Part shown: in pieces, positions 1 through 8,655 of the stretch
Layout: each line of letters starts with the position of its first letter
Position numbering within the stretch: position 1 is the first letter of the stretch
Origin: CAVWNR01 sp963756525
GTDB lineage: Bacteria; Actinomycetota; Actinomycetes; Mycobacteriales; Jatrophihabitantaceae
Reading direction: 5' to 3'
Assembly (NCBI GenBank): GCA_963756525.1
Contig: CAVWNR010000004.1
Location: forward strand, 264,716 to 328,715
DNA length: 64,000 bases
Notes under the pieces: model-generated
The model's input: only the letters and a program-made list of their open reading frames with translations
Databases searched by the model: none
Told to the model about the DNA's origin: nothing
Made by a program: the position numbers and the translations under genes

Positions 1-1014
1 CGGCAGGAGCCGGTCGCGGCTGATAGAATACAAGATGCGGGAGACCGCGAGCTGGGCAGCGAGGGCGTTAGCGATCCCGGCAGCCATCACGTTGACAGCC
101 AGCAACAGCACGTACAGGGCTTCTCCTCCGGCTTGCTTGCCGACCTGGAAGAACGCCAGGTTAGGGTCGAGGTCCTGGTAATGGGGGTGGATCAGCGTGG
201 CGGCATAGGTCTGCAGGATGAAGAGCAGACCAAGCAGGATCAGGGCAGCCACGGTGGCATTGCCCACGGTTCGCTCGGGGTTGTGAGTTTCCTCAGCCAG
301 CGTGCTGATGGCATCGAAACCGAGGAAGCTGAGCACCGCCAGCGAGGTCGCGGTCGAGAAGAAGCCAGCGTTCATGTGCTGTGGCTGGTAAAAGCCGCCG
401 CTCGTGAATCCGCCAGCGCCGTGTCCTTCAGCGAAGACGAAGACGATGGCGAATGCGATGAACGTGGCAAGGGTGAGTAGTTCGATGGTCAGCATCAAGA
501 AGTTCGCCGAGGCAGCCACCGTGATACCGAGAACATTGACAGCGCTGATGAAGATGACGAAGGCAAGGACGTACCCCCACAGCGGAATGCCTGGTATCAG
601 CGTGTGCAGCCACAACGCGGAGAACCGGTAGAGTAGCGCGGGCACCAGCAGGTAGTCGATCAGGATCATCCAGCCGAAAACGAACCCCAAGTATGGGTTG
701 AGGCCGCGCTGGACGTAGGAGTACACCGATCCAGCGACCGGGAACCGCCTGCTCATCTGTCGGTAGCTCAGCGCGGTGAACACCATGGCGATGATGCCGA
801 TAAGATACACGAGCGGCACCATGCCGAAGCTTTCGGCAGAAACGAAGCCGTAGATGCCCATCGGTGCGATCGGCACCATGAACACCATGCCGTAGATGAG
901 CAGGTCACGGAACTTCAGCCGCCGAGCCAACTCCTGGCGGTAACCGAGGTGCGACACCGCCTCGTCACCGTTGACTGGCTGCCCCTGCGGCGCCGCGGAG
1001 GAAACGTCCGACAC
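1..1014 (-). CDS. APC-family amino acid permease, C-terminus cut by window edge
   Basis: Integral membrane transporter that would import an amino acid or polyamine-like substrate with a cation. Translating the minus strand from a GTG at 1014 gives about 338 residues with no stop. The N-terminal motif is LKFRDLLIYGMVFMVPIAP, and an AGTAGG-like ribosome site lies about 6 nt upstream. At least seven hydrophobic segments follow, including a glycine-rich GMILIDYLLVPALL-type helix and the APC signature SFLGFDAISTLAEET. The family usually has about 480-520 residues, so roughly one third lies off the left edge. It sits 38 nt downstream of the proline iminopeptidase gene on the same strand, which suggests a peptide or proline scavenging operon. 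The family call is secure; the substrate is not known. Confidence 0.9.
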   Translation of the reverse strand, partial: MSDVSSAAPQGQPVNGDEAVSHLGYRQELARRLKFRDLLIYGMVFMVPIAPMGIYGFVSAESFGMVPLVYLIGIIAMVFTALSYRQMSRRFPVAGSVYSYVQRGLNPYLGFVFGWMILIDYLLVPALLYRFSALWLHTLIPGIPLWGYVLAFVIFISAVNVLGITVAASANFLMLTIELLTLATFIAFAIVFVFAEGHGAGGFTSGGFYQPQHMNAGFFSTATSLAVLSFLGFDAISTLAEETHNPERTVGNATVAALILLGLLFILQTYAATLIHPHYQDLDPNLAFFQVGKQAGGEALYVLLLAVNVMAAGIANALAAQLAVSRILYSISRDRLLP

Positions 1015-1052
1015 GTTGTACCTACTTTCGTAGCAGCCGTAGCTCGTCGGGG

Positions 1053-1920
1053 TTACAAACTCTCCACGCGGTCAAGAAAGGCATTCATGACACCCATGAA
1101 CTGTGCACACTGTTCGGCGAAACACAGGTGCGAGGCATCCTCGATAATGACCAGCTGGGAGTTGGCGATGCGCCGGGCCATGTCCTGCAGGTGCGCCGGG
1201 CGGCACTCGTCGTAGCGACCGCCGACGAGCAGCGTCGGCACATCGATTTCGGATAGCCGTTCGGTGACGTCCCAGTCCTTCAGCGTCCCGGTGACAGTGA
1301 ACTCGCTCGGACCGTTCATGTGGTGATACACCGGTAAGCCCGCCTCGGCGAACGACCGCTCGAGGCCGTCGGGCCACGGCTCCAACCGGCACACGTGCCG
1401 CCGGTAGAAGCCCAGAATGGCTGCCGAGTACTCGGGACAGTCGGTGAACCCGCGTTGCTCGTGAGCGCGGATCGCGTCACGGACCTCAGCGGGCTGATCG
1501 GCGAGCAGCTCGTAGCACTCGCGCACCCACCGCGGCATACTGGCCGGGCTGCCGCACAGCGTGAGGCTATCCAAGCGTGGCTTGCGGTCCAACACGTATT
1601 GCTGGGCGAGCATGCCGCCCCACGAGCTGCCGAACAGATGCAGGCGCTTCAGCCCCCAGATTGGCGCGAACCGCGGCGAGCTCCTCGACGAAGCGTTCCA
1701 CGGTCCACAGCGAGACGTCGTCAGGCCGGTCCGATCGCCCACACCCGAGCTGGTCGTAGAAGATGACCTGCCGCCGCTCGGCCAGATCCTCCAAGGCCTC
1801 CAGGTAGTAGTGCGTGAACCCTGGGCCGCCATGCAGGCACAACAGTGGGATGCCGCCATCCCCGAACGAGCGATACCAAACCCGACCACCGGGCACCTCC
1901 ACAAAGCCCTCTACGGCCAC
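1053..1920 (-). pseudogene. pip: Proline iminopeptidase (alpha/beta hydrolase), one frameshift
   Basis: Would release N-terminal proline from peptides in the cytoplasm (family S33). The GTG start at 1920 follows AGGGAGG with 7 nt spacing. The first frame carries HGGPG (oxyanion motif) and FYDQLGCGRSDRP; the second frame carries the nucleophile elbow GSSWGG, the acid region GGRYDECRP and the catalytic His in DASHLCF. The two halves join smoothly only if one base is removed from a run of five C at 1653-1657 (plus strand), restoring LGLKRLHLFGSSWGG. The rebuilt protein has about 289 residues, normal for the family. It is either a recent null allele or a homopolymer sequencing error. It heads the operon that continues into the permease. 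Confidence 0.85.
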
Positions 1921-2077
1921 CAGGCACCTCCCTGGGCTCCGATGGGCACCGGCGCACTCCGCGGGCGATTCTATTCAGTTGCGACGAAATGGGAGAGACC
2001 CATGCACGGGGCGTCTCTCATACTCGACACCTCCATCATGTTGCCGAGCGAGTACACGCCCAGTTCGAGGCTCGCGA

Positions 2078-2737
2078 TCAGGTCTGTGTTCGGGGACAGC
2101 CCATCCGCCGCTCGCCGTTGTGACGCATCGCCGCACGCACCCGCCGGGCGCTCGGCGCGGCGACGCCGGCGGTGGCCGCGTCGGCGCGCAGGCCGTCGAG
2201 CAGGACGTGGATCAGCCGGGCGGAGGCCTCCGCGGCGATGCCGTGAGCCCGTTCGACCAGCCCTGCGTTGGCCATCAGCAGCAGGACGACGTCCTGGTCG
2301 GTGAAGTCCGTGCGGAGCGCGCCGGCGGCGCGGGCTCGCTCGACCAGCTGCACAAGGCCGCCGTACGCGCGGGCGCGCAGCTGCTCGATCTCCGCGGCGC
2401 TGGAGACATCCATCGTCACCAGGTCCGCGATACCCCGATCGCGGGCCTGCATCGCCGCGACGGTCGAGAAGTAGGAGGCGAAGCCCCGCCATGGATCCTG
2501 GTCCGCTAGCCCGGCCTCGACGGCCTGGACGTGCTCGGTCATCCGGCCGGCGAACACCGCAGCGATCAGCTCGGCCCGGGTCGGGAAGCGCCGGTACAGC
2601 GTCGCGTTCCCGGTCCCGGCGCGCTTGGCGATCTCGTCCAGCGGCGCGGCCAGCCCCTGCTCGGCGAACGCCGCCCGAGCGGCCTCGACGATCGCGGCCC
2701 GGTTGCGGGCGGCATCTGCTCGCAGCGTCATGGTCAC
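2078..2737 (-). CDS. TetR/AcrR family transcriptional repressor
   Basis: 219-residue DNA-binding regulator. The N-terminal helix-turn-helix (about residues 10-57) shows IVEAARAAFAEQGL, then DEIAKRAGTGNATLYRRF, the classic TetR recognition helix. The C-terminal ligand domain is alanine-rich and helical and does not reveal the ligand. It is divergent from the maleylpyruvate isomerase-like gene at 2834, and a perfect 8+8 palindrome lies between them 15 nt from its start, so autoregulation and control of the neighbour are likely. A GTG at 2737 is used; the in-frame ATG two codons later is an equally good start. Confidence 0.9.
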   Translation of the reverse strand: MTMTLRADAARNRAAIVEAARAAFAEQGLAAPLDEIAKRAGTGNATLYRRFPTRAELIAAVFAGRMTEHVQAVEAGLADQDPWRGFASYFSTVAAMQARDRGIADLVTMDVSSAAEIEQLRARAYGGLVQLVERARAAGALRTDFTDQDVVLLLMANAGLVERAHGIAAEASARLIHVLLDGLRADAATAGVAAPSARRVRAAMRHNGERRMGCPRTQT

Positions 2738-2751
2738 AACAACCTACATGA

Positions 2752-2771
2752 AGTGGGGACTGTTCCCCACT
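2752..2771. promoter_or_regulatory. Palindromic operator between TetR and MDMPI genes
   Basis: The arms AGTGGGGA (2752-2759) and TCCCCACT (2764-2771) are exact inverted repeats with a 4-nt spacer CTGT. Size and location are typical of a TetR-family operator. That the adjacent TetR protein binds it is inference. Confidence 0.7.
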
Positions 2772-2789
2772 CGCGCTAGGATGGGTCCC

Positions 2790-2837
2790 ATGACCATGCT
2801 GCGAAGCAATCCCATTCCCATCGGCGGCCGCCGATGA
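2790..2837 (+). CDS. Possible 15-codon leader ORF
   Basis: ATG at 2790 opens a 15-residue frame, MTMLRSNPIPIGGRR, whose TGA overlaps the ATG of the next gene (ATGA). Overlap and position suggest translational coupling or a leader peptide. It could equally be a chance frame; no recognisable family. Confidence 0.3.
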   Translation: MTMLRSNPIPIGGRR

Positions 2838-3592
2838 CCGACGCGCACATCGACGCGCTGCGCTCCTCCGTCGCCCGACTGCGTGACCTCACCACCCCAC
2901 TGGACGAGGACCAGCTCACCGGCCCGGCATACCCGGCGCAGTGGACGATCGCCCAGGTCCTGTCCCACCTCGGTTCCGGCGCGCAGATCATGCAGCGTCG
3001 CCTGGAGGACAGCCTCGCTGGACAGTCCACGCCGAACGACTACGCCCCGGGTGTCTGGGACAGCTGGAACGCGAAAACGCCCGCGGCGCAGCGCGCCGAC
3101 GCCCTCGTCGCCGACGCCGCCCTGCTGGCCCGCATCGACGCGACCACCACGGCCGAACGGAACCGCTTCGCACTCGCGATGGGCCCGATGACGATGGACT
3201 TCCCACAGTTCGTCGGGATGCGCCTCAACGAGCACGCCTTCCACACGTGGGACATCGAGGTCGCGATCGACCGCACCGCCGCCATCCCGGCGCAGGTCGC
3301 CGCGCTGGTGGTCGACAACCTCGAACTCATCGCCCGCTTCACCGGCAAGCCGACCGGCGACACCGCCGTCATCACGGTCGTCACGACGGCGCCGCAGCGA
3401 GGCTTCACCGTCGCGCTCACGCCCGGAACCGTCACCCTCGCCTCCGCGACACCGGGCACGCGAGCGGACATCGAACTGCCCGCCGAAGCGTTCGCCCGGC
3501 TCGTCTACGGGCGCCTCGACGGCGAGCACACGCCTCCGGGCGAGCACGGTCCTGAACTCGATCTCCTGCGCCGCGTCTTCCCCGGACCGTAG
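2834..3592 (+). CDS. Maleylpyruvate isomerase-family, mycothiol-dependent enzyme (DinB-like fold)
   Basis: 252 residues. The N-terminal four-helix MDMPI domain shows SSVARLRDL, QWTIAQVLSHLGSGAQIM and NEHAFHTWDIEVA; the histidines in LSHL and AFHTWD are the usual metal ligands. The C-terminal part (about 190-252, PAEAFARLVYGRLDGEHTPP) matches the small sterol-carrier-like domain of the family. Such enzymes use mycothiol as thiol cofactor, but the substrate of this member cannot be told. Probably controlled by the divergent TetR protein through the palindrome at 2752. Start fixed by the overlap with the upstream 15-codon frame and by the conserved N-terminus. Confidence 0.85.
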   Translation: MTDAHIDALRSSVARLRDLTTPLDEDQLTGPAYPAQWTIAQVLSHLGSGAQIMQRRLEDSLAGQSTPNDYAPGVWDSWNAKTPAAQRADALVADAALLARIDATTTAERNRFALAMGPMTMDFPQFVGMRLNEHAFHTWDIEVAIDRTAAIPAQVAALVVDNLELIARFTGKPTGDTAVITVVTTAPQRGFTVALTPGTVTLASATPGTRADIELPAEAFARLVYGRLDGEHTPPGEHGPELDLLRRVFPGP

Positions 3593-3734
3593 CCAACAGC
3601 CTCGACCGGAGCGGCGCTCCGACGTCGCGCCGATTGGGTGCCTGCCCGCAGCGGGCGTCGAAGGCAGATCTCGCGCTCCCCGTCTTTATCGGCGAGCTCC
3701 ATGGGTCGCCACCGGGCTGGTCGACCGTACGGCG

Positions 3735-4115
3735 TTGTCAGCTGTTAGCCATCTCGTGTGTCGCTTGCCCGGCGAGCCGGGCGAGGTGGTGCCGTGCCGC
3801 CTGGTCTACACGCCGCACAACTGGCTGCTCGATCCCTCCGGACAGATCGTCGTCATCGACTTCGAGTGGTCCGCCGAGCATGTGTGGCTCGCCGACCTGG
3901 CCCGATTGCACCTCGGCTGGCGGTCCGGCCGGCGCGGGCTGCGCAAAGCCTTCCTGGCCGGCTACCGCCGTCCGCTCACCGAGGAGGACGCCGCACCGCT
4001 TTACTCGTGCGCCGCAGTCATCGCGGGTCGAGAGCCCACTGGCAGGCGCCCGCCAGAAAGCTGGCTCGCGGGCGGGCAAGGTTTGAGAGCGGGCTCTGGT
4101 GGATTGTGCGGTTAG
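3735..4115 (+). pseudogene. Aminoglycoside phosphotransferase-family fragment, active site lost
   Basis: Only the C-terminal third of an APH/choline-kinase fold is present: YTPHNWLLDPSGQIVVIDFEWS followed by VWLADLARLHLG. In intact relatives the residues before YTPHN are H-x-D, the catalytic loop; here they read CRLV, so the catalytic Asp is missing. No N-terminal lobe can be found in the preceding 140 nt in any frame, and the C-terminal end diverges after AAVIAG. This is a dead remnant and is not a recent duplicate of the next gene, whose corresponding residues are HNDAAPYN. Confidence 0.65.
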
Positions 4116-4124
4116 GGTCGACCG

Positions 4125-4960
4125 GTGGAGCAGCCGTTGCCTGGGGGTCGTAACGCCGGCGCGGTCCGCGCCGACCAGACGGTCCGCCGCGCGGCGCGGG
4201 TGGAAACGCCGGCGGTCCACGCGCTGCTACAGCATCTGCACGCCGTCGGGTTCGACCGGGTTCCGCGACCGCTCGGCGTCGACGAGCAAGGCCGCGAGGT
4301 GCTCACCTACCTTGACGGAGAGACGATCGGGGAGGACCGACCGTGGCCGGCATGGGCGCACAGTGACGCCGCCTTAGTCGCCGCCGGAATGTGGCTACGG
4401 GACTTCCACGTTGCGGCCGCGTCGTTCGTGCCTCCACCCGGCGCGCGCTGGCACGGCGGGCGTTCTGAGCTGCGCCATGGAGAGATCATCGGCCATAACG
4501 ACGCGGCTCCGTACAACGCCGTATGGCGGCCCGCCTCGCCAACGGGCATCCTCGGGGGGACGTCGGGCAGGGTGAGCTGGTCGGCTTCATCGACTGGGAC
4601 CTGGCCGGCCCCTGCCTCCCGATGTGGGACCTCGCCTACGTCGCGCTCACCTGGGTGCCGCTGACTGCCAGCGATGTCGCGGTGCAGGACGGGTTCCCAG
4701 CGGAACTTAACCGCGGGCGTCGACTTCGGCTGCTTCTTGACGCCTACGGCTGGACCGGAGCCGCCGACGCCGTCCTGGCCGCGGTGCGACGACGCACAAT
4801 CGACCATGCGGCGGTGCTGCGCGCTGCAGCAAAGGCCGGCTACCAACCCGCCATCCGGCTGATCGCGGAGGGAGTGGCCGACGCCTTCGACCGCGCGGTC
4901 GCCGAACTGGACACGACCCAAGACGCGCTGCTCGGCGCCTGCCCGGATCACTCCGTCTGA
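4125..4960 (+). pseudogene. Aminoglycoside phosphotransferase-family protein, one frameshift
   Basis: Kinase-like enzyme of unknown small-molecule substrate. The first frame (from an ATG-like start at 4125) has the N-lobe and the catalytic loop IIGHNDAAPYN. The second frame continues with the metal-binding GFIDWDLAGP, MWDLAYVAL and a normal C-terminus ending at 4960. The frames meet between about 4520 and 4575; a run of six G at 4554-4559 is the likeliest slip point. The rebuilt length (about 278 residues) is usual for the group. All key residues survive, so this may be a sequencing error rather than a dead gene. Confidence 0.7.
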
Positions 4961-5248
4961 TCACAATGCTCGCGAGGGCCGGTGAGGGATCCGTTCGTCA
5001 TCCGGAACGTCGGCGCCAAACCAGGCCCGTTGTCCAATCCGGATGCCCGTCGCTCATGTGCGAACCGTCATGCGCCCCGTCCGACCGGATCTTCAGCGTC
5101 GCGCTCGAAACGAGTTCGTACAGGTTGCCATCAGGTACGCCCGGCCCGGGGGCCATCGGCAGGGGTTTTCGCTCGGCGCCGTCGACCTGGAAGGGTGAAG
5201 CGGCGAGCACCGCGAGCTGGGCGGGGCCGGCGTGGAGAGGGCAGAGCG

Positions 5249-6427
5249 ATGACCGGACAGTGGCCCGCGGATGGTCGGCCGACACGCGCGGCGCGCGCCA
5301 GGGTTGCCCGGAGGACAGCGTCCGTGCTCGGCATCGGCCTGGCGCTGGCTCTTGCCGCCGGATGCGGCCCCGGCACGCACAAGGCCGCGACGTCGCCGAC
5401 CGGCGCGGCAGCATCGACGACCGGCGCCGGTCCGTGCCGGAAGGTGGGGGTGCTGCTGCCCGACACCGCCGATCCGCGCTGGGAGCAGCAGGATAAGCCG
5501 CAACTGGCGAAGCTGATCCCTGCCGCCGCGCCGGGCCTCCAGGTCGGTTTCGACAACGCGGCCGGCAACGCGGCAACCCAGCAGTCGCGGGCCACCGCCG
5601 ATCTGGCCAACGGGGACTGCGTGCTACTGGTGGCGCCGGTCGATCCGGTCGCGGCGGCGCAGATCGTTTCGGCGGCGGCAGCCAAAAAGGTGCCGGTCAT
5701 CGCCTACGTCAAGCCGATCCAGTCACGCAGCACCGCATACTTCGTCGGGTTCGACGCAGTCAAGATCGGCCAGCTGCAGGGTCAGTACATCGCCGACCAC
5801 TACGCCAGTTACGGCGCCGCCGGGAGGCGGAACGTCGCGGTGATCAACGGCGCGCAGACCGATCCGCTGGCCCTGCTGCAACGCCAAGGCCAAGCGATCC
5901 CGCTGCAGCCGTTGTTCGACAACGCAACTCTGCGCAAGATCTACGACCAGTTCACCCCGGGCGCCGACCCGGCGACTGCTGCGACCGAGATGGACGGCGT
6001 GCTGGTGGCAAACCAGAACAACGTCCAGGTCGCGGCGGTCGCCAACGACGCGATGGCCACCTCCGTGGTCGGCGTCCTTGCGCAGCGCAAGCTGGCCGGA
6101 CAGGTGCTGGTCACCGGGTCCGGGGCGACCCTGCCGGCGCTGCGGAACATCCTTCTCGGCAACCAGGCCATGACCGTGCAGACCAACCCGGCGACGACGG
6201 CCCAGGCCGCTGCCGGCCTGATCCGCGCCGTCGTACAGGGCAGCGCAACGACGGCCATGGTCAATGGGCACCTCAGCACGTCCGACGGCGGCAGCGTCCC
6301 CGCCGTGCTGCAAACCCCGGTCGCCGTCGACAGAACGAACATCGCCTCAACGGTGGTCGCCGACGGCTCGGTATCGAAGGCGCAGCTGTGTACCGGCATA
6401 CCTCCGGGAACCGCCGGGGTCTGCTGA
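5249..6427 (+). CDS. Sugar-type ABC transporter substrate-binding lipoprotein
   Basis: 392 residues. ATG at 5249 follows GGAGAGG. The N-terminus has a twin-arginine-free basic stretch, a hydrophobic core and the lipobox LAAGC with Cys39, so it is exported and lipid-anchored. A Ser/Thr/Ala-rich linker then leads to a periplasmic-binding fold of the ribose/xylose type: VGVLLPDTADPRW, NGDCVLLVAPVDPVAAAQIV, VPVIAYVKPI, and later NDAMATSVVGVL and VTGSGATLPALRN. No permease or ATPase gene is beside it, so it is an orphan binding protein or works with a distant transporter. The 288 nt upstream hold no recognisable gene. Confidence 0.8.
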   Translation: MTGQWPADGRPTRAARARVARRTASVLGIGLALALAAGCGPGTHKAATSPTGAAASTTGAGPCRKVGVLLPDTADPRWEQQDKPQLAKLIPAAAPGLQVGFDNAAGNAATQQSRATADLANGDCVLLVAPVDPVAAAQIVSAAAAKKVPVIAYVKPIQSRSTAYFVGFDAVKIGQLQGQYIADHYASYGAAGRRNVAVINGAQTDPLALLQRQGQAIPLQPLFDNATLRKIYDQFTPGADPATAATEMDGVLVANQNNVQVAAVANDAMATSVVGVLAQRKLAGQVLVTGSGATLPALRNILLGNQAMTVQTNPATTAQAAAGLIRAVVQGSATTAMVNGHLSTSDGGSVPAVLQTPVAVDRTNIASTVVADGSVSKAQLCTGIPPGTAGVC

Positions 6428-6551
6428 ACATCCCGCCTCAGACCAGTCTCCGTTCCGCGAGCCCCGTAGGAGGTTGGGATCCGCTGCTCTGGCACGCCCG
6501 CCTCGGCGCGGCGCCTCGCTACGGCACGGCCCACTGTCCGGCTGCTCGACG

Positions 6552-7001
6552 AGGCTGGTGGCCGGTAGCGGCGAGCAGCGGCTATTGCGAATCGCAGCCC
6601 GGTACGGCGACCTCATCAACCTGTCATTTCCGTCGGGCGACTCGCTCGACACGATCGCGCACAAGCGCGCCGTGCTCGCGGCCCACTGCGCCACCGTAGG
6701 GCGAGATCCCGCACAAATCCGGGTGAGCTACAAAGCGATGCTCTCGATCGCGGATTCAGCAGATCGTGCCCGTCGCAAGTGGGACGAGTGGCGGCAGACA
6801 CGCGGCATCGGCATCATGACCAGCCGGGAAGGCGTGTTCGTGGGCGAGCCAGGCCAGATCGCCGAGCAGCTGCGGCCCTGGCTCGCCGCAAGCATCGATC
6901 ACATCGTCTTCGAGCTCCCCGACGCCGACGACCCCTACACGGTCGCCTTGGCCGGCCAGACCCTGGACGAGCTTGCCAGCCCCACCGGCGCTGTCCTGTG
7001 A
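6552..7001 (+). pseudogene. C-terminal fragment of an F420-dependent luciferase-like oxidoreductase
   Basis: The frame reads LVAGSGEQRLLRIAARYGD, then VLAAHCATVGRDPAQIRVS and EQLRPWLAASIDHIVFEL. These are the last third of luciferase-like monooxygenases (LLM, F420 type). The N-terminal barrel is absent; the frame continues upstream only into the unrelated lipoprotein gene read out of frame. Truncated remnant. An intact family member lies at 9822. Confidence 0.6.
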
Positions 7002-7144
7002 GCATGGGCCGAAACCGACGACCGATCGCTGTCCTACCGGATCCGTCGAGCCGCCGAACACCAACTCAGCAACTCCGCCTAACCACGGCGCCCGCAGCGT
7101 CGGAAGCCGATCCTCGATAGAGACGCACGAAGAACAGTTGCTGC

Positions 7145-7756
7145 TCACCCGGCGTTGCGTCTGCGGTAACGGATATGGGTGGTCAGCGGTGAGTGGAGGA
7201 CCTCGACGGGCTCGAAGCCGAAGGTCTCGACGCCGTCGAACATGCGCTCGCCGCTGCCGAGTAGGACGGGTGCGATGTCGAGGGTGAGTTCATCGATCAC
7301 GCCGGCGTTGAGTGCCTGTCGAACTGTCGAAGCGCCGCCGGCGATGTCCACGCCGTTGCCGTCGGCCGTTTCGAGCGCGCGCGCGTAGGCGGCGTCGAAG
7401 CCCTCGGTGACGAAGTGGAAGACGGTCCCGCCATCCATCTCGATCGGTTCGCGGGCGTGGTGGGTGAGCACGAAGACCGGGGCGTGGTAGGGCGGCTCAG
7501 GTCCCCACCATCCGTCCCACGCCTCGTTCCACTCACCGCGGATCGGCCCGAACATGTTTCGGCCCATGACGTAAGCGCCGCGAGCACGCATGAGCCATCC
7601 GTTGGCTGTCCTGTCGGCTTCGGTCGCGCGCGGGTCGCCGATATGCCAGCCGTGCAGCTCGCGGCCGCGCTTGCCTAGCGGATTGTCCCGGCTCTGCTCG
7701 GGCCCGGCGACGAAGCCGTCGAGCGAGATCGACATGTGGCAGGTGGTGTCGGACAT
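7145..7756 (-). CDS. Dihydrofolate reductase-family protein (RibD C-terminal domain)
   Basis: 203 residues. Start ATG at 7756 after GAGAGG; the frame is open further upstream but conservation begins here with CHMSISLDGFVAGP. Further motifs are GAYVMGRNMFGPI, PVFVLTHHAREP, VDIAGGASTVRQALNAGVIDEL and LLGSGERMFDGV, covering the whole RibD_C/DHFR-like NADPH-binding fold. Common in actinobacteria as a stand-alone reductase of unknown substrate; not the housekeeping folA. Confidence 0.85.
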   Translation of the reverse strand: MSDTTCHMSISLDGFVAGPEQSRDNPLGKRGRELHGWHIGDPRATEADRTANGWLMRARGAYVMGRNMFGPIRGEWNEAWDGWWGPEPPYHAPVFVLTHHAREPIEMDGGTVFHFVTEGFDAAYARALETADGNGVDIAGGASTVRQALNAGVIDELTLDIAPVLLGSGERMFDGVETFGFEPVEVLHSPLTTHIRYRRRNAG

Positions 7757-8190
7757 CAGCACCTCTCGAAAGCAGTTGCAGGTTGCGTCGCGACCATTCA
7801 TAGCAACCACATCCGACATCGCGGTCGTGTCCCCGATGAGTTGACAGATTGCAGTGCCGGACGCGGATCGACCAGCGAGACGCCCTCCCGTCTGCTCTGC
7901 CGGTGCTGAAGCGCTCTGCATACCAGATGGTTTACGTTCCAGTGCCTCGACGACGGCGAACTCGCCGTGCTCGACGCCGAGATCGCCGAGGGCCGCGCCG
8001 CAAACCGCTTGGAAGGCGTCCTCGATGTGCAACATCCCGCCCCGGACTGATGCGCGTTGATCGCGCCGATCCTGGGTGAAGTCGCCGAGCGGCCGGCGCT
8101 GCTGCCCGTCCGCGCTCAACGCGGCTACTCCGCGAGTGTGCCTGGCGCCCTGATCATGCGGTTGTCGGATTGACGGCCTGATAGTCGACG
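7757..8190. other. Gene-poor stretch, 434 nt
   Basis: No recognisable gene. A minus-strand frame upstream of the reductase start is open but has no family resemblance and no ribosome site. No hairpin or repeat stands out. Confidence 0.5.
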
Positions 8191-8568
8191 TCAGTCTGGC
8201 GGTGGTTCGGTGGTGTCTGGCCAGACGGCGATGGGCTGGCTGACCAGCGTTACGGCTTGGAGTCGGCTTTGGACGCCGAGCTTGCTCAGTACGTTGCCCA
8301 GATGCTTGTCGACGGTGCGTGGGCTGATGTCAAGGCGTCGGGCGATGTTCTTGGTGGCTAGCCCGTCGCGGACCAGGTACAGCACCTCGGTCTCGCGGGG
8401 GGTGAGGCCGAGGCGGTGGACCGCGCGGTGGCCGGGGCTGCCCCGAAAAGGCGCGGCGCGCTGATCCGGCCGATCCAGCTGGTGACCACGAGCAGGTCGC
8501 CATCCCGTTCGGTCAGGTCCTTGCCGTCCTGTTCTTGACCCTCCGGGCTTCGTCTCGCAGCGGCCCAT
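8191..8568 (-). pseudogene. LuxR-type helix-turn-helix fragment
   Basis: The last 60 residues form a complete GerE/LuxR DNA-binding domain: LTPRETEVLYLVRDGL, NIARRLDISPRTVDKHLGNVLSKLGV. The sequence before it lacks a receiver, PAS or AAA domain and looks out of frame; a second frame (LTERDGDLLVVTSWIGR) may hold a little more of the original protein. It is a truncated regulator, perhaps left from a larger LuxR protein like those at 11-32 kb. The HTH itself is intact, so a small DNA-binding product cannot be excluded. Confidence 0.55.
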
Positions 8569-8600
8569 GGCCGTCGAGCGGCGATGTCAGCCAACAGGTC

Positions 8601-8638
8601 GGCCCGGTGCGGCCGCCGAGAGCGAGCCGCACCGGGCC
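8601..8638 (-). terminator. Strong hairpin downstream of the ricin-fold gene
   Basis: Perfect 13-bp inverted repeat, GGCCCGGTGCGGC (8601-8613) and its complement (8626-8638), with a 12-nt loop. It starts 18 nt beyond the stop codon of the gene at 8656, on its 3' side. No U-tract is obvious, as is usual for actinobacterial terminators. Confidence 0.7.
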
Positions 8639-8655
8639 GGGGATGGGCGTGGCGG

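Noticed and set aside
4554..4559. Programmed ribosomal frameshift at the G6 run in the phosphotransferase gene
   Set aside because: No known frameshifting in this family and no downstream structure noticed; mutation or sequencing error is likelier.
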